DNA of 64,000 bases from Clostridium aceticum (GCF_001042715.1 NZ_CP009687.1:186001-250000), one strand, 5' to 3'. Shown: positions 26,059 through 35,726, counted from the stretch's first letter. Notes: generated by a model from the letters alone, not told the origin. A program made the numbers and translations.

Positions 26059-26646
26059 ATGGTAGATATTACAGAGTACTCCAAGTGGGGCAGCATAGAA
26101 GTGATTGTAGGGCCAATGTATGCTGGAAAAACGGAAGAACTTATTAGAAGAGTAAATAGAGCCCAAATAGCCGACTTAAAAGTACTTGTCTTCAAACCAG
26201 TCATAGACAGCCGTTACTCTAAAGATAAGGTCACCTCCCATAATGGTAAACAAATAGAATGTCAGGTAGTAGAAAATCCTCAAGAAATTTTAGATTACAT
26301 AGCTAAGGAAGATTTTGATGTTCTGGCTATAGACGAAGTACAATTTTTTGGAGAAGAAATTATAAATATTTGTCAAGAAACAGCTGATAAAGGGAAAAGA
26401 GTAATTGTTTCAGGATTAGACATGGATTTTAGAGGTGAGCCCTTCAGCGTTGCGCCAAATCTCATGGCCGTCGGGGAGTATGTTACCAAGTTAACTGCTA
26501 TTTGTAAAGTATGCAAAATGCCTGCTACCAGAACCCAAAGACTGGTAGATGGACGACCTGCAAGGTATACTGACCCTATCATCATGGTAGGGGCAAAGGA
26601 AAGTTACGAAGCTAGGTGTAGAAAGTGTCATGAAGTAGTAGAGTGA
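26059..26646 (+). CDS. tdk: Thymidine kinase, type II
   Basis: It phosphorylates thymidine for dTTP salvage. The 195 aa contain the P-loop [14 protein letters not shown], Walker-B-like [10 protein letters not shown] and the C-terminal zinc site CKVC...CRKC, with the substrate lasso containing [10 protein letters not shown]. The start follows AGGAGATGAG. Its stop overlaps the ribosome-binding region of a small membrane-protein gene. Confidence 0.95.
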   Translation: MVDITEYSKWGSIEVIVGPMYAGKTEELIRRVNRAQIADLKVLVFKPVIDSRYSKDKVTSHNGKQIECQVVENPQEILDYIAKEDFDVLAIDEVQFFGEEIINICQETADKGKRVIVSGLDMDFRGEPFSVAPNLMAVGEYVTKLTAICKVCKMPATRTQRLVDGRPARYTDPIIMVGAKESYEARCRKCHEVVE

Positions 26647-26660
26647 GGGGGAATTTTTTC

Positions 26661-26825
26661 ATGTCTAACGCTCTAATGATTATTGGACTATGTGGGATCG
26701 TATTGGGATTTCTTTCTCCAATATTTCGCGTAATTAGTAAAAAACCAAGACGATCTAAGGGATGGATGATTTTTTTTGTTCTCTCTTTTTTGATTTTTAT
26801 TTTAGGTGTCATTCTAGGGTTATAA
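26661..26825 (+). CDS. Small two-helix membrane protein, unknown
   Basis: This 54-aa hydrophobic protein has two predicted membrane helices (residues ~4-22 and ~34-53) joined by a basic loop (SKKPRRSKG). It is not recognised. It is supported by AGGGGG 9 nt before the ATG, tight coupling to tdk, and a strong terminator directly after its stop. Confidence 0.6.
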   Translation: MSNALMIIGLCGIVLGFLSPIFRVISKKPRRSKGWMIFFVLSFLIFILGVILGL

Positions 26826-26832
26826 CAAATCT

Positions 26833-26877
26833 AAAGCGGGTGCTTACAGTATATTACTGAAATGCACCCGCTTTATT
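26833..26877 (+). terminator. Terminator of the tdk transcript
   Basis: AAAGCGGGTGC (26833-26843) pairs perfectly with GCACCCGCTTT (26864-26874) across a 20-nt loop. Confidence 0.75.
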
Positions 26878-27171
26878 GATAATAGAATCGGAAGTAACTA
26901 TGCCAATCCTTTTGTAACTTTGGTGGATCATTATTTGTCATTATTCGGTTATCAACGCCTCTCTACTTTAGTTTTTTAACGCAATTGATAAAGATTTTAA
27001 ATATACAATTAAGAAGATAAGGTACAGCTTTTCTTGTTGACTGGTAGGGAGCTACCGGATTCTATTATATTGTATATATACGTAGAAGAGGGGATGTTTA
27101 AACACATATTTTTAAAAAATTCTAATTTTTTTCACATTACATGGTTTTTATTATCCTAGATGATCTAATTT
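26878..27171. other. Gene-free stretch between tdk and a minus-strand hypothetical gene
   Basis: About 290 bp of A+T-rich sequence. One short inverted repeat (GGTAGggagCTACC near 27048) with TTGACT upstream and TATTAT downstream looks promoter-like, but no gene follows in that direction. I see no RNA gene here. Confidence 0.4.
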
Positions 27172-27717
27172 TTATAGTTTGATAAATTGGTTAGCAAAGT
27201 TCAAGAAGGTATCTGGATGTCTTAACTCAGATCTTACTCCGCTGTTTTTATGGAAATCTGCCTCCCATTTTTCTAAGTTATTTACTAATTTTAATGCATC
27301 TTGGAATACAGGCAGACTGATGCTAATAGATTTTCTGTTGAGTAGAGGGTCAAGTTCAGGATGGTTTTTTGAAATTCTATATAAGACCAACACCCCTTGG
27401 TAGACTACCTTTGGCTCATCAGTGGATTCAATCATTTTCATAATATCTGGTATATATTTTCTTACCATGTCTATATCTTGGGGAATGGTAGAAAGAGCTT
27501 GGAAGCCATATTGTCTATAAATACTCTCTTCTGTTTCCTTCAAAATTTCAACAATATAGGGAAAAAATTCTCCCATACCCAAATTTTTCACAGCACGAAA
27601 ATAACTATTTACAGCAGGGCTTTTTTCTGTCATAGCTTTTTTCAAGGCTTCTAACAGTTCACCAGCAGTCTCATGCATAGAATCATCAATCTTTGTATTC
27701 AAAAAAGTATTTTCCAT
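27172..27717 (-). CDS. Hypothetical helical protein, unrecognised
   Basis: A 181-aa soluble, helix-rich protein. The spacing of hydrophobic helices (FFPYIVEILKETEE; KVVYQGVLVLYRISKNHPEL) is suggestive of two or three HEAT-like repeats, but I cannot name a family. The start at 27717 follows AAAGGAGG; an ATG 21 nt upstream lies before that site. It is monocistronic on the minus strand within an otherwise plus-strand core region. Function unknown. Confidence 0.6.
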   Translation of the reverse strand: MENTFLNTKIDDSMHETAGELLEALKKAMTEKSPAVNSYFRAVKNLGMGEFFPYIVEILKETEESIYRQYGFQALSTIPQDIDMVRKYIPDIMKMIESTDEPKVVYQGVLVLYRISKNHPELDPLLNRKSISISLPVFQDALKLVNNLEKWEADFHKNSGVRSELRHPDTFLNFANQFIKL

Positions 27718-28142
27718 TTTTAAAAACCTCCTTTCCATCTTATTTTACCCTTGCACTGATGAAATAATCTTAGAAAAATTTTTCGTTTTTTTAAACTTTT
27801 TGGACATAAAGGTATAGGCATAGTAAATTTTAGATAGATAGTATATAATAAAGTAGTAAATAAAATTCTAAGGTATACTCAAAAATTTCTACGAATAAAG
27901 TAAGGAATAATAAGATTCTGTATTATCGCAGGATTTTACCTATGTTAAGGATCCTGCTTAGCAAGAATGTTACACTAGAATCATTAGCATTAACTTAAGC
28001 CATAATTTGTCATCCTGAGAGAAGTCGAAGGACTTTAGTATTAGCAAAATGACAGTTCCAGAGAATTTTGATAATAATTGTGTTAAGTTAATGTCTATGA
28101 TACTAGAACTAAATATCTTGAATTAGAAAGGAATTTAAGCTT
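27718..28142. other. 425-bp gap between the divergent hypothetical gene and yqhQ
   Basis: It contains A+T-rich promoter-like sequence (TATATAATAAAG near 27842), a short inverted repeat gcaggat...atcctgc (27931-27960), and MITE copy 6. Nothing coding is seen. Confidence 0.5.
27982..28099 (-). mobile_element. MITE-like repeat, copy 6 (118 bp)
   Basis: It runs from CATTAGCATTAACTTAA to TTAAGTTAATGTCTATG. Flanking decamers acactagaat (27972-27981) and atactagaac (28100-28109) match at 8 of 10. It lies 43 bp before the yqhQ start. Confidence 0.85.
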
Positions 28143-29078
28143 ATGGGAGAAGTTCGACGAACCAGTATAGGGGGGCAAGCCCTAATAGAAGGTGTAATGA
28201 TGCGAGGACCCAAAGAAGTAGCTATCGTTGTAAGAACACCAGATCAACAACTAACGGTGAAAAAACAGGCGGTTAGCGGCATCGTATCAAAGTATAAACT
28301 AAATAAAATTCCTCTATTGCGGGGGGCGGTGGCTTTGATTGACTCTATGGTCTTGGGAATGAGATCTCTAACCTATTCTGCTGAAATGATAGAAGAAGGC
28401 ATAGAGGATGAAGAACCGGGCAAATTTGAAAAATTTATGGAGAAGGTTTTTAAAGATAAAGCTGGGGATGTATTATTATATATATCGGTTGCAATAGCTA
28501 TTATGATGTCCATTGGTATCTTTATCATTGTGCCCACTTTTATTGCTAGTTTTTTAGGGAAATATATTAGCAGTAACTTTGCCTTGAATTTAGTAGAGGG
28601 AGTTGTTAGGTTGACTATGTTTCTGACCTATATTGTACTCATCTCTAGGATCAAAGATATCCAACGGGTTTTTCAGTATCATGGTGCAGAACACAAGGCA
28701 ATCTATTGTTATGAACATGGAGAAGAGTTAACTGTAGAAAATACTCGTAAATATACAACACTGCATCCAAGGTGCGGCACCAGCTTTTTATTTATTGTTA
28801 TGATGGTAAGTATTATCTTGTTTTCCACCGTTGGATGGCCTAATCCTTTAGTTAGGGCGCTAACAAGACTAGCCTTAATGCCGGTGGTAGCAGGGATTTC
28901 CTATGAAATCATCAAATTTGGGGGAAGAAGCAATGCTCCTATCATGAAGTTGGTCAACTATCCGGGATTGATGATGCAAAAACTTACTACTTTAGAGCCA
29001 GATGATGGGCAACTAGAGGTGGCGATAGAAGCTTTGAAAAACGTACTGGTAGATAACGAAGAAGAAACAAAGTGGTAA
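28143..29078 (+). CDS. DUF1385 membrane protein, YqhQ-like
   Basis: The 311-aa protein has a conserved N-terminal region GGQALIEGVMMRGP and three or four membrane helices between residues ~110 and 260, with the charged YHGAEHKAIYCYEHGE segment and LHPRCGTSFLF characteristic of the family. Function in Bacillus YqhQ is unclear; a link to the cell envelope has been proposed. It is followed by prmC and prfA, a common clostridial order. Confidence 0.88.
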   Translation: MGEVRRTSIGGQALIEGVMMRGPKEVAIVVRTPDQQLTVKKQAVSGIVSKYKLNKIPLLRGAVALIDSMVLGMRSLTYSAEMIEEGIEDEEPGKFEKFMEKVFKDKAGDVLLYISVAIAIMMSIGIFIIVPTFIASFLGKYISSNFALNLVEGVVRLTMFLTYIVLISRIKDIQRVFQYHGAEHKAIYCYEHGEELTVENTRKYTTLHPRCGTSFLFIVMMVSIILFSTVGWPNPLVRALTRLALMPVVAGISYEIIKFGGRSNAPIMKLVNYPGLMMQKLTTLEPDDGQLEVAIEALKNVLVDNEEETKW

Positions 29079-29138
29079 AGAGCAATATATTTGATTTTCT
29101 GTTAAAGTTGAGAGAAGCTGCACAAGGAGGAAAAGTTA

Positions 29139-30017
29139 TTGATTACAGCAGTTGAAATTTTAAGAGAAGCAGTAGAAAAATTAAAGGCAGCCGATATTGA
29201 CACACCTCAGTTGGATGCTGAGGTGATTTTGTGTAACCTGCTGCAAGTAGATAGAGTAAAAATTCATATCTATCCAGAAATGGAGATTTCCCAGGAAATT
29301 TGTCGCAGATTTTGGATAGATGTTGAAAAAAGACTAAAGCATATGCCGGTGCAGTATATTGTTCACCACCAAGAATTTATGGGATTAGACCTTTGGGTAG
29401 AGGAAGGAGTACTTATACCTAGGGGGGATACGGAAATTCTTGTGGAGAAGGTTTTAGAACTATATAAGAAGGACTTCTTTTCTCAAGCCGTTAGGATGAT
29501 TGAATTAGGTATAGGAAGTGGAGCTATTTCCGTAAGTATAGGTAAGTATATAGAAAAGTGCGAAATTTATGCAGTGGATATCTCTAAAAAAGCATTAGAT
29601 ATAGCAGAAAAAAATATTCTTAAACATCAGATGGATAAAAAAATTACTCTATTGGAGGGGGATCTGTTTCAACCTTTAAAAGAGAAAAACTTAGAGGAAA
29701 GCTTTGAATTTATCGTATCAAATCCCCCATACATTCCTAAAGCCATTATATCGACTTTGTCTGAAGAGGTGAAAGACTATGAACCCTCTGTAGCACTGGA
29801 GGGGGGAGCGGATGGATTGAATTTTTACCGGAAGATTGTTGATGAATCCCCGGAATTTTTAAGAAAGAACGGATGGTTGGTGCTTGAGATTGGCTATGAC
29901 CAAGGAGAAAAGCTGAAAAAGATGATGGCAAAGAAAAGGTTTCGGGATATAGAGGTCATTCAGGATTTGGCTGGGTTGGATAGAGTAGTTATCGGTAGAA
30001 AACCGAAAAATGCATAG
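29139..30017 (+). CDS. prmC: Release factor glutamine methyltransferase
   Basis: It methylates the glutamine of the GGQ loop of release factors, here presumably that of RF1 encoded next. The 292 aa have an N-terminal helical domain, SAM-binding MIELGIGSGAISVSI, and the substrate motif VSNPPYIP. It starts at TTG, with AAGGAGG about 10 nt upstream. Confidence 0.95.
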   Translation: MITAVEILREAVEKLKAADIDTPQLDAEVILCNLLQVDRVKIHIYPEMEISQEICRRFWIDVEKRLKHMPVQYIVHHQEFMGLDLWVEEGVLIPRGDTEILVEKVLELYKKDFFSQAVRMIELGIGSGAISVSIGKYIEKCEIYAVDISKKALDIAEKNILKHQMDKKITLLEGDLFQPLKEKNLEESFEFIVSNPPYIPKAIISTLSEEVKDYEPSVALEGGADGLNFYRKIVDESPEFLRKNGWLVLEIGYDQGEKLKKMMAKKRFRDIEVIQDLAGLDRVVIGRKPKNA

Positions 30018-30034
30018 TAGTTTTACAGAAATTA

Positions 30035-30043
30035 TGATATAAT
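30035..30043 (+). promoter_or_regulatory. Possible extended -10 promoter before prfA
   Basis: TG-a-TATAAT, 115 bp upstream of prfA. No clear -35. Confidence 0.4.
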
Positions 30044-30157
30044 ATACAGTTGGTAGTTTTAATGGAGACAAACGGAGCCAAGGGAATTCCCTGTGACGTA
30101 GCATAATAAATGGTATTAGGTTAATAATTAAAGTTAATGAATATACGAGGTGAAAAT

Positions 30158-31231
30158 ATGTTGCAAAAACTTGATTTTTTACAGGAAAAGTATGAAGATT
30201 TGAGTGTGAAAATTGGTGACCCTGAAGTAATTAATAACCAAAACTTATGGAAAAAGTTGGTAAAGGAACATTCAGAGTTAGAGCCTATTGTAGAAAAATA
30301 TAAGGAACTAACCACATCAGAAGAAGCGTTAAAGGAAGCTAAAGAGATTCTTTATGATAAATCCGCTGATGAAGAGTTAAGAGAAATGGCTAAAATGGAG
30401 ATGGATGAGCTAGGGGATAAGGTAGAAGAATTGAAGGAAGAAATAAAAATTCTTCTATTACCAAAAGATCCAAATGATGAGAAAAATGTTATTGTTGAAA
30501 TCCGTGCAGGTACAGGTGGAGATGAGGCAGGATTATTTGCTGCCGACCTGTTTAGAATGTATACGAGATATAGTGAAAGAATCGGTTGGAAAGTGGAAAT
30601 GATGAGTTTGAACGAAACTGGTGTTGGAGGGTACAAAGAGGTCATTTTTATGATCAAAGGAAAAGGTGCCTACTCTAAACTGAAGTATGAAAGTGGTGCC
30701 CATAGAGTTCAAAGGATACCAGCTACTGAGTCTGGAGGAAGAATTCATACTTCTGCTGCTACAGTGGCGGTCTTGCCAGAAGTAGACGATGTAGAATTCC
30801 AAATCAATGCTAATGATTTAAGAGTAGATGTTTTCAGATCCTCTGGATGTGGAGGACAAAGTGTTAATACAACAGACTCTGCTGTAAGAATTACTCATTT
30901 ACCAACAGGCTTGGTGGTTTCTTGTCAAGATGAAAAGTCTCAGCTAAAAAACAAAGAAAAAGCTTTAAAAATTTTGAAGGCAAGACTTCAAGATAAAGCG
31001 ATTCAAGAGCAACAAGATGAGATTGCACAAAATAGAAAAAGTCAGGTGGGGTCTGGGGACAGAAGTGAGCGTATTCGAACCTATAACTTTCCTCAAGGCA
31101 GGGTAACGGACCATAGAATCAATGTCACCTTATATAAATTAGACGGATTTTTGGACGGAGATATTAATGAAATGATCGATGCTTTGGTAACTTCTGATCA
31201 AGCGGAGAAACTAAAGGCGGTAGAACAATAA
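30158..31231 (+). CDS. prfA: Peptide chain release factor 1
   Basis: It terminates translation at UAA and UAG. The 357 aa include the codon-recognition tripeptide PAT (in [16 protein letters not shown]), which marks it as RF1 and not RF2, and the catalytic [16 protein letters not shown]. The start at 30158 follows CGAGGTG; an ATG at 30137 lies upstream of that site. Confidence 0.97.
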   Translation: MLQKLDFLQEKYEDLSVKIGDPEVINNQNLWKKLVKEHSELEPIVEKYKELTTSEEALKEAKEILYDKSADEELREMAKMEMDELGDKVEELKEEIKILLLPKDPNDEKNVIVEIRAGTGGDEAGLFAADLFRMYTRYSERIGWKVEMMSLNETGVGGYKEVIFMIKGKGAYSKLKYESGAHRVQRIPATESGGRIHTSAATVAVLPEVDDVEFQINANDLRVDVFRSSGCGGQSVNTTDSAVRITHLPTGLVVSCQDEKSQLKNKEKALKILKARLQDKAIQEQQDEIAQNRKSQVGSGDRSERIRTYNFPQGRVTDHRINVTLYKLDGFLDGDINEMIDALVTSDQAEKLKAVEQ

Positions 31232-31305
31232 AATTCCATATATTTCCTTGAGGATTTTGTCAGTATGTGATATGCTTTTTTAAATAACAATATTAATGAT
31301 GGGGT

Positions 31306-31722
31306 GTGGAAGATTTGGATGGGAATGTAGATGTTAAGGAAATGTTTCACTTAATTATCACAAGGTTAGATGACATTCAAAACGACCAGCGGGAAATGAA
31401 GCAAGAAATAGGTAGTATGAAGCAAGAAATAGGCAGTATGAAGCAAGAAATGGGCAGTATCAAGCAAGAAATAGGCAGTATGAAGCAAGAAATAGGCAGT
31501 ATCAAGCAAGAAATAGGTAGTATCAAGCATGAAATGGGTAGTATGAAGCAAGAAATGGGCAGTATCAAGCATGAAATAAAAGGTATAAAGCAACGACTTA
31601 CAAGAATAGAAGAAACCCAAGAAACCATTAAGAGTTATATTTTTAATGTGGACAATACCTTAAAAAATTGCGAAAAGGATCATAAATTTATAGAACAGTT
31701 AAGGAAAATTGCAAACGAGTAG
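31306..31722 (+). CDS. Heptad-repeat coiled-coil protein encoded by 21-bp tandem repeats
   Basis: The 138-aa protein has a short N-terminal part ([16 protein letters not shown]), nine consecutive seven-residue units of the MKQEIGS / IKHEMGS type (residues ~31-93), and a helical tail. The hydrophobic spacing is that of a dimeric or trimeric coiled coil. Start codons GTG (31306) or TTG (31315) are both possible; GGGGTG suits the TTG better. No signal peptide or catalytic motif is seen, so a structural or tether role is only a guess. Repeat number probably varies among strains. A terminator follows. Confidence 0.65.
   Translation: MEDLDGNVDVKEMFHLIITRLDDIQNDQREMKQEIGSMKQEIGSMKQEMGSIKQEIGSMKQEIGSIKQEIGSIKHEMGSMKQEMGSIKHEIKGIKQRLTRIEETQETIKSYIFNVDNTLKNCEKDHKFIEQLRKIANE
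31396..31584 (+). repeat. Nine 21-bp tandem repeats inside a coding region
   Basis: The unit is ATGAAGCAAGAAATAGGCAGT with variants at a few positions (ATC for ATG, CATGAA for CAAGAA). Eight units are close and the ninth is degenerate. Each unit encodes one coiled-coil heptad. Near identity at the DNA level points to recent slippage. Confidence 0.93.
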
Positions 31723-31726
31723 ATGA

Positions 31727-31760
31727 AAAAGCTGATGGATAATGATTACCATCGGCTTTT
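31727..31760 (+). terminator. Terminator after the coiled-coil gene
   Basis: AAAAGCTGATGG pairs with CCATCGGCTTTT (one G-U pair), 10-nt loop. Confidence 0.75.
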
Positions 31761-31850
31761 CTATGCTTTGTTAGATAGTCAAGCTATATTTTTCCCCTTC
31801 AAAGAATATATATTTAAAGTAATTTAAAATGGTTTAAGGGGGAGAATACA

Positions 31851-32588
31851 TTGAGTGGTCTGGTGCAAACTACTTTTATTGGTTTTATGGTGGGGGTATT
31901 GGGAACTGGCATAGGTGGATCGATGGCTTTTTTGATGCGAAACCCTACAAAGCGGTTTTTAAGTGCTGTTATAGGACTCTCAAGTGGTCTGATGGTGGCG
32001 ATTGTGACCTTTGAGCTGATTCCTGAAGCCTTTGATATTGGCGGGGTGCTGCCGACTGCTGCGGGAATAGCTTTAGGAGCTTTTACGGCATCTTACATAG
32101 ATATGTTTATTTCTCGGCTATGGAGAAAAAGCTTTGGGACAAAACAAGGTTATATAAAGACAGCGATTCTTTTAGGTATTGGCATTGCTTTGCATAATTT
32201 TCCAGAGGGATTAGCCATCGGCTCTGGCTTTTCTGCCCAAACGAGATTGGGGGTAGGCTTGGCGATTGTTATTGCTCTTCATAATATGCCAGAGGGATTG
32301 GCGATGGTGACACCTATGAAGGTGGGGGGATATTCCAGCACAAAAGCTTTTTTACTGACGCTGCTGGCGGGTGCTCCTATGGGGTTAGGGGCTTTTGTAG
32401 GAGTGTTGATTGGAGAATATGCCTACGACTTTATTGGTGTATGCCTTGCCTTTGCAGGGGGAACAATGCTATATATAACCTTTGGTGAATTAATTCCTAG
32501 AGCCAAGGACCTTCACAGTGGAAGAATATCCACGATTTTTTCCATCTTGGGCTTTATCGGAGGGATAATTATCTCGAAAACATTTTAG
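31851..32588 (+). CDS. ZIP-family divalent metal transporter
   Basis: This 245-aa membrane protein has seven or eight helices and both ZIP metal-site motifs: IALHNFPEGLAIGSGF in helix 4 and IALHNMPEGLAMV in helix 5. The family imports zinc, iron or related ions. It starts at TTG after AAGGGGGAG. Substrate and regulation are not shown; no metalloregulator site is evident upstream. Confidence 0.92.
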   Translation: MSGLVQTTFIGFMVGVLGTGIGGSMAFLMRNPTKRFLSAVIGLSSGLMVAIVTFELIPEAFDIGGVLPTAAGIALGAFTASYIDMFISRLWRKSFGTKQGYIKTAILLGIGIALHNFPEGLAIGSGFSAQTRLGVGLAIVIALHNMPEGLAMVTPMKVGGYSSTKAFLLTLLAGAPMGLGAFVGVLIGEYAYDFIGVCLAFAGGTMLYITFGELIPRAKDLHSGRISTIFSILGFIGGIIISKTF

Positions 32589-32681
32589 TTTTAGTTGTTA
32601 ATTTATAGCACTTTGGTATAAAATAAGAAAAAGCAAACGCCTTTATTTAAGATAAAGGTGATCTTCGGAAGGTGGTTAATC

Positions 32682-33122
32682 ATGTTCCAAATACTTTCTT
32701 GGATAATAAGGTATATATTTATTATCCTTATTTACTACTTTATTTATCATATTATAAAACTAATCTATCTAGATATAAAGCATATCAATAACAAACAAAA
32801 GAAACATTTTAATAGTCCCTACTTGAAGTTGGTAAATCGTAAGGAAAGCCTTGGATTTGAAGTCCAAGAGTTTTATGACTTGAAGGATGTCCTTACCATA
32901 GGCAGAAGAAAGGATACTGATATCCAGCTTCTGGACAAGTTTATTTCTTCACAGCATGCGAAGATCACAGTAGATGAAGGAGAGTATTTCTTGGAGGACT
33001 TAGGCAGTATTAATGGTACTTATTTAAATGGAACCCAGATACAGGACGCTGTCAAGCTTAAAACCGGGGATAGAATTGGTTTGGGGCAGGTTGAGTTTTT
33101 GTTTGTAAAAGAGGTGGACTAG
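32682..33122 (+). CDS. Membrane-anchored FHA-domain protein
   Basis: The 146-aa protein has one N-terminal membrane helix (residues ~5-33) and a cytoplasmic FHA domain (residues ~65-146) with the phosphothreonine-binding pattern LTIGRRKDTDIQL, then SSQHAKI and GSINGTYLNG. FHA domains read Ser/Thr phosphorylation. It directly precedes FtsW/RodA and PBP genes, as in actinobacterial cell-wall clusters, so it may link kinase signals to peptidoglycan synthesis. The start at 32682 follows GGAAGGTGG. Confidence 0.88.
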   Translation: MFQILSWIIRYIFIILIYYFIYHIIKLIYLDIKHINNKQKKHFNSPYLKLVNRKESLGFEVQEFYDLKDVLTIGRRKDTDIQLLDKFISSQHAKITVDEGEYFLEDLGSINGTYLNGTQIQDAVKLKTGDRIGLGQVEFLFVKEVD

Positions 33123-34331
33123 ATGAGACCTATTACGATTTTGGTGATGATGAATACTTTGTTATTTGGATTATTATATTTATTGGTGGAGCCTTTGGAC
33201 CCTTCTATTTTAATGGCAGGAGCTATGCTGACGTTATTGATTATTATATCCTATATCATTATTATAAAGGGACATATGGGAGATCAATATTTGTTCTTAA
33301 TCATATCCACTTTATCTAGTTTAGGGGTAATTATGATCTATAGATTAGATCCTGTTTTTGGCTTTAGACAGATTACTTGGTATGCGGTAGGAGTAATTCT
33401 TTATTTCCTTAGCTATGTAATTTTCCGATGGGTGAAAAAATGGGATACTTACCTATATCTTTATATTGGTTTTGGCATTACATTGTTTATTTTGACCTTT
33501 GTTCTGGGAACCACAGTGAAGGGAGCCACCAACTGGATTCGGATAGGAGGCTTTACCTTTCAGCCGGCAGAAATTATTAAGTTAAGCTTTATTTTCTTTA
33601 TAGCCGCTTACTTTACTTATCCAGAAAAGTTGAAAAATGTTTATTATTTTTTGGGGATTGCTTATGTACACATCATTTTCCTGGTGCTACAGAGGGATAT
33701 GGGTATGGCGATGTTGTTTTACGGAATTTTTGTTAGTATCTTTTACGTTTTTTGTAAAGATAACAAATTACTATTATGTAATTTAGGTGCTTCTATCCTT
33801 ATTGTTATCTTTGGCTACTTTACCATGACTCATGTTCAAGTTCGTTTTGAAGCATGGCTAAATCCATGGCGTGATATTGCTGGCAGAGGTTATCAGATTA
33901 CCCAATCTCTTTTTGCTATCGGTACAGGAGGTTTTTTTGGCACAGGCTTAGGTATGGGAAATCCTGACTATATTCCAGAGGTGCATACAGACTTTATATT
34001 TTCTGCTATTTGTGAAGAAATGGGAACTTTTGGAGGTATTGCAGTGGTACTACTGTATTTTATCTTGATTTATAGGGCCTTCAAGATTACCTTGGTGATT
34101 CCCAATCCCTTTAAAAAGATATTAGCATTAGGAATCACCTTGACCTATAGTTATCAAACCTTTATGATTATTGGTGGAGTAATTAAGCTAATACCTTTGA
34201 CAGGGATTACGGTGCCCTTTATTAGTTATGGGGGAAGTGCCTTGATTTCTGCATTTATAGCCTTTGGGATATTACAGGCATTATCGAAAAGATCGCTAGA
34301 GGTAGAGGAGTTGTTAGATGTTGGAGAATAA
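33123..34331 (+). CDS. FtsW/RodA/SpoVE-family peptidoglycan polymerase
   Basis: This SEDS-family glycosyltransferase (402 aa, about ten helices) polymerises lipid II. GATNWIRIGGFTFQPAEIIKLSF and the C-terminal PFISYGGSALISAF (in parts) are diagnostic. It begins one base after the FHA gene and overlaps the PBP gene by 14 nt, so the three are translationally coupled. Whether it acts in elongation, division or spore cortex cannot be decided from sequence. Confidence 0.93.
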   Translation: MRPITILVMMNTLLFGLLYLLVEPLDPSILMAGAMLTLLIIISYIIIIKGHMGDQYLFLIISTLSSLGVIMIYRLDPVFGFRQITWYAVGVILYFLSYVIFRWVKKWDTYLYLYIGFGITLFILTFVLGTTVKGATNWIRIGGFTFQPAEIIKLSFIFFIAAYFTYPEKLKNVYYFLGIAYVHIIFLVLQRDMGMAMLFYGIFVSIFYVFCKDNKLLLCNLGASILIVIFGYFTMTHVQVRFEAWLNPWRDIAGRGYQITQSLFAIGTGGFFGTGLGMGNPDYIPEVHTDFIFSAICEEMGTFGGIAVVLLYFILIYRAFKITLVIPNPFKKILALGITLTYSYQTFMIIGGVIKLIPLTGITVPFISYGGSALISAFIAFGILQALSKRSLEVEELLDVGE

Positions 34332-35724
34332 TAAAAGAATAGTACATCTAATCATAATCACCAGCTTTTTATTTCTAAGTATTATCGGCTATTTAACCTA
34401 CTTTCAAATTTTTAGAGCTGCCGACGTCATAGACAATCCCTACAACAAAAGGCAGTGGGCTCGTGAAGATAATACACTTCGTGGAATTATTTACGACAGA
34501 AGAGGTGTGGCGTTGGCACAGACAGAAATTGTTAATGAAAGACCTGTAAGAAGATACCCCTTCGATCAACTCTATAGTCACATCATAGGTTATAGCTACA
34601 GGCAATATGGACGATCTGGCATAGAAGCCTTTTATAATCAACAGTTGATGGCCCTTACCAACGACAGTCCTGTTACCCGTATTCGTGAACAACTGGCAGG
34701 AGAAATGGTGAAGGGGAATAACCTTTTGCTGACTATAGACCATGAAGTGCAGAAGACCGCAGAAAGACTCCTAAGGGGGAAAACTGGTTCAGCTGTAGTC
34801 ATCGACCCCACCACAGGTGAAATCCTTGCAATGGTTAGCAAACCTGATTTTAATCCAAACACTTTAGTCGATGATTGGGGAAACTTGGTGAACGATGAAG
34901 GGAGTCCTTTGCTGAACAGAAGCACAGGGGGGCTATATCCTCCAGGGTCTACGTATAAAACTGTAATTACAGCAGCGATTTTAGAAAATCCCCATATCCT
35001 AGATGAGCACTATGATTGTACTGGAAGTATCACTATAGATGGTTATACCCTATCGGACTATGGAAATACAGCTCATGGTAGATTAGATTTAACCGAGTCT
35101 CTAGTGGTTTCTTGTAATACCAACTTTGCTAGAATGGCAGTAGATTTGGGAGAAGCTAGGATTACAGAAATAGCAAGAAGATTTTTTATGGAAAAATCCA
35201 TACCAAGTGATATTCCCATCAGGCAAAGCAGGTTTCCTTACGAGGGTGGGATTCCTACCACTGATTTAGCAGCTGTAGGTATAGGGCAAGGAAAATTATT
35301 GGTAACACCCCTACACATGGCCCTGATTGCAGGAACTTTTGCTAACAATGGGGTAATGATGGAGCCCTATATTATAGAAGAAATACAATCGGCGGAAGGA
35401 CGAACAGTGGAGAGGAAAAATCCACATCGGCATGAGATTGTTTCACATGAAATTGCTGCACAGGTAAGGGATATGATGATAGCCGCTGTTGCTAGAGGAA
35501 CTGGAAGAAGAGCGGCCATTTCAGGAACCACTGTAGGAGGAAAGACAGGAACTGCTGAAAATGCCACTGGAAGAAGTCATGCATGGTTTATAGGCTTTGC
35601 CACTAGAGGGGAAAGACAAGTAGCAGTGGCGGTAATTTTGGAAAGCTCAGGGGAAACTGGAGGGACGGCGGCAGCTCCCCTTGCGAGAGAGATGATGCAG
35701 GAGGCTTTACGAAGGAGTGACTAA
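34318..35724 (+). CDS. Class B penicillin-binding protein (transpeptidase)
   Basis: The 468-aa protein has one N-terminal membrane helix and a transpeptidase domain with the catalytic SxxK in PPGSTYKT, SxN in SCNTN, and KTG in GGKTGTAEN. It cross-links peptidoglycan as partner of the SEDS protein encoded just upstream, resembling the RodA-PbpA pairs of Gram-positive bacteria. It is short for a PBP2 and lacks PASTA domains. Confidence 0.93.
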   Translation: MLENNKRIVHLIIITSFLFLSIIGYLTYFQIFRAADVIDNPYNKRQWAREDNTLRGIIYDRRGVALAQTEIVNERPVRRYPFDQLYSHIIGYSYRQYGRSGIEAFYNQQLMALTNDSPVTRIREQLAGEMVKGNNLLLTIDHEVQKTAERLLRGKTGSAVVIDPTTGEILAMVSKPDFNPNTLVDDWGNLVNDEGSPLLNRSTGGLYPPGSTYKTVITAAILENPHILDEHYDCTGSITIDGYTLSDYGNTAHGRLDLTESLVVSCNTNFARMAVDLGEARITEIARRFFMEKSIPSDIPIRQSRFPYEGGIPTTDLAAVGIGQGKLLVTPLHMALIAGTFANNGVMMEPYIIEEIQSAEGRTVERKNPHRHEIVSHEIAAQVRDMMIAAVARGTGRRAAISGTTVGGKTGTAENATGRSHAWFIGFATRGERQVAVAVILESSGETGGTAAAPLAREMMQEALRRSD

Positions 35725-35726
35725 AT

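Noticed and set aside
26878-27171. Possible 6S or other structured RNA in the gap after tdk
   Set aside because: No long imperfect hairpin or conserved core was recognised; only a short inverted repeat is present.
31366-31628. Two minus-strand frames rich in Leu/Cys/Phe opposite the coiled-coil gene
   Set aside because: They are the antisense readings of the 21-bp repeat; the plus-strand frame has the expected heptad pattern and start signals.
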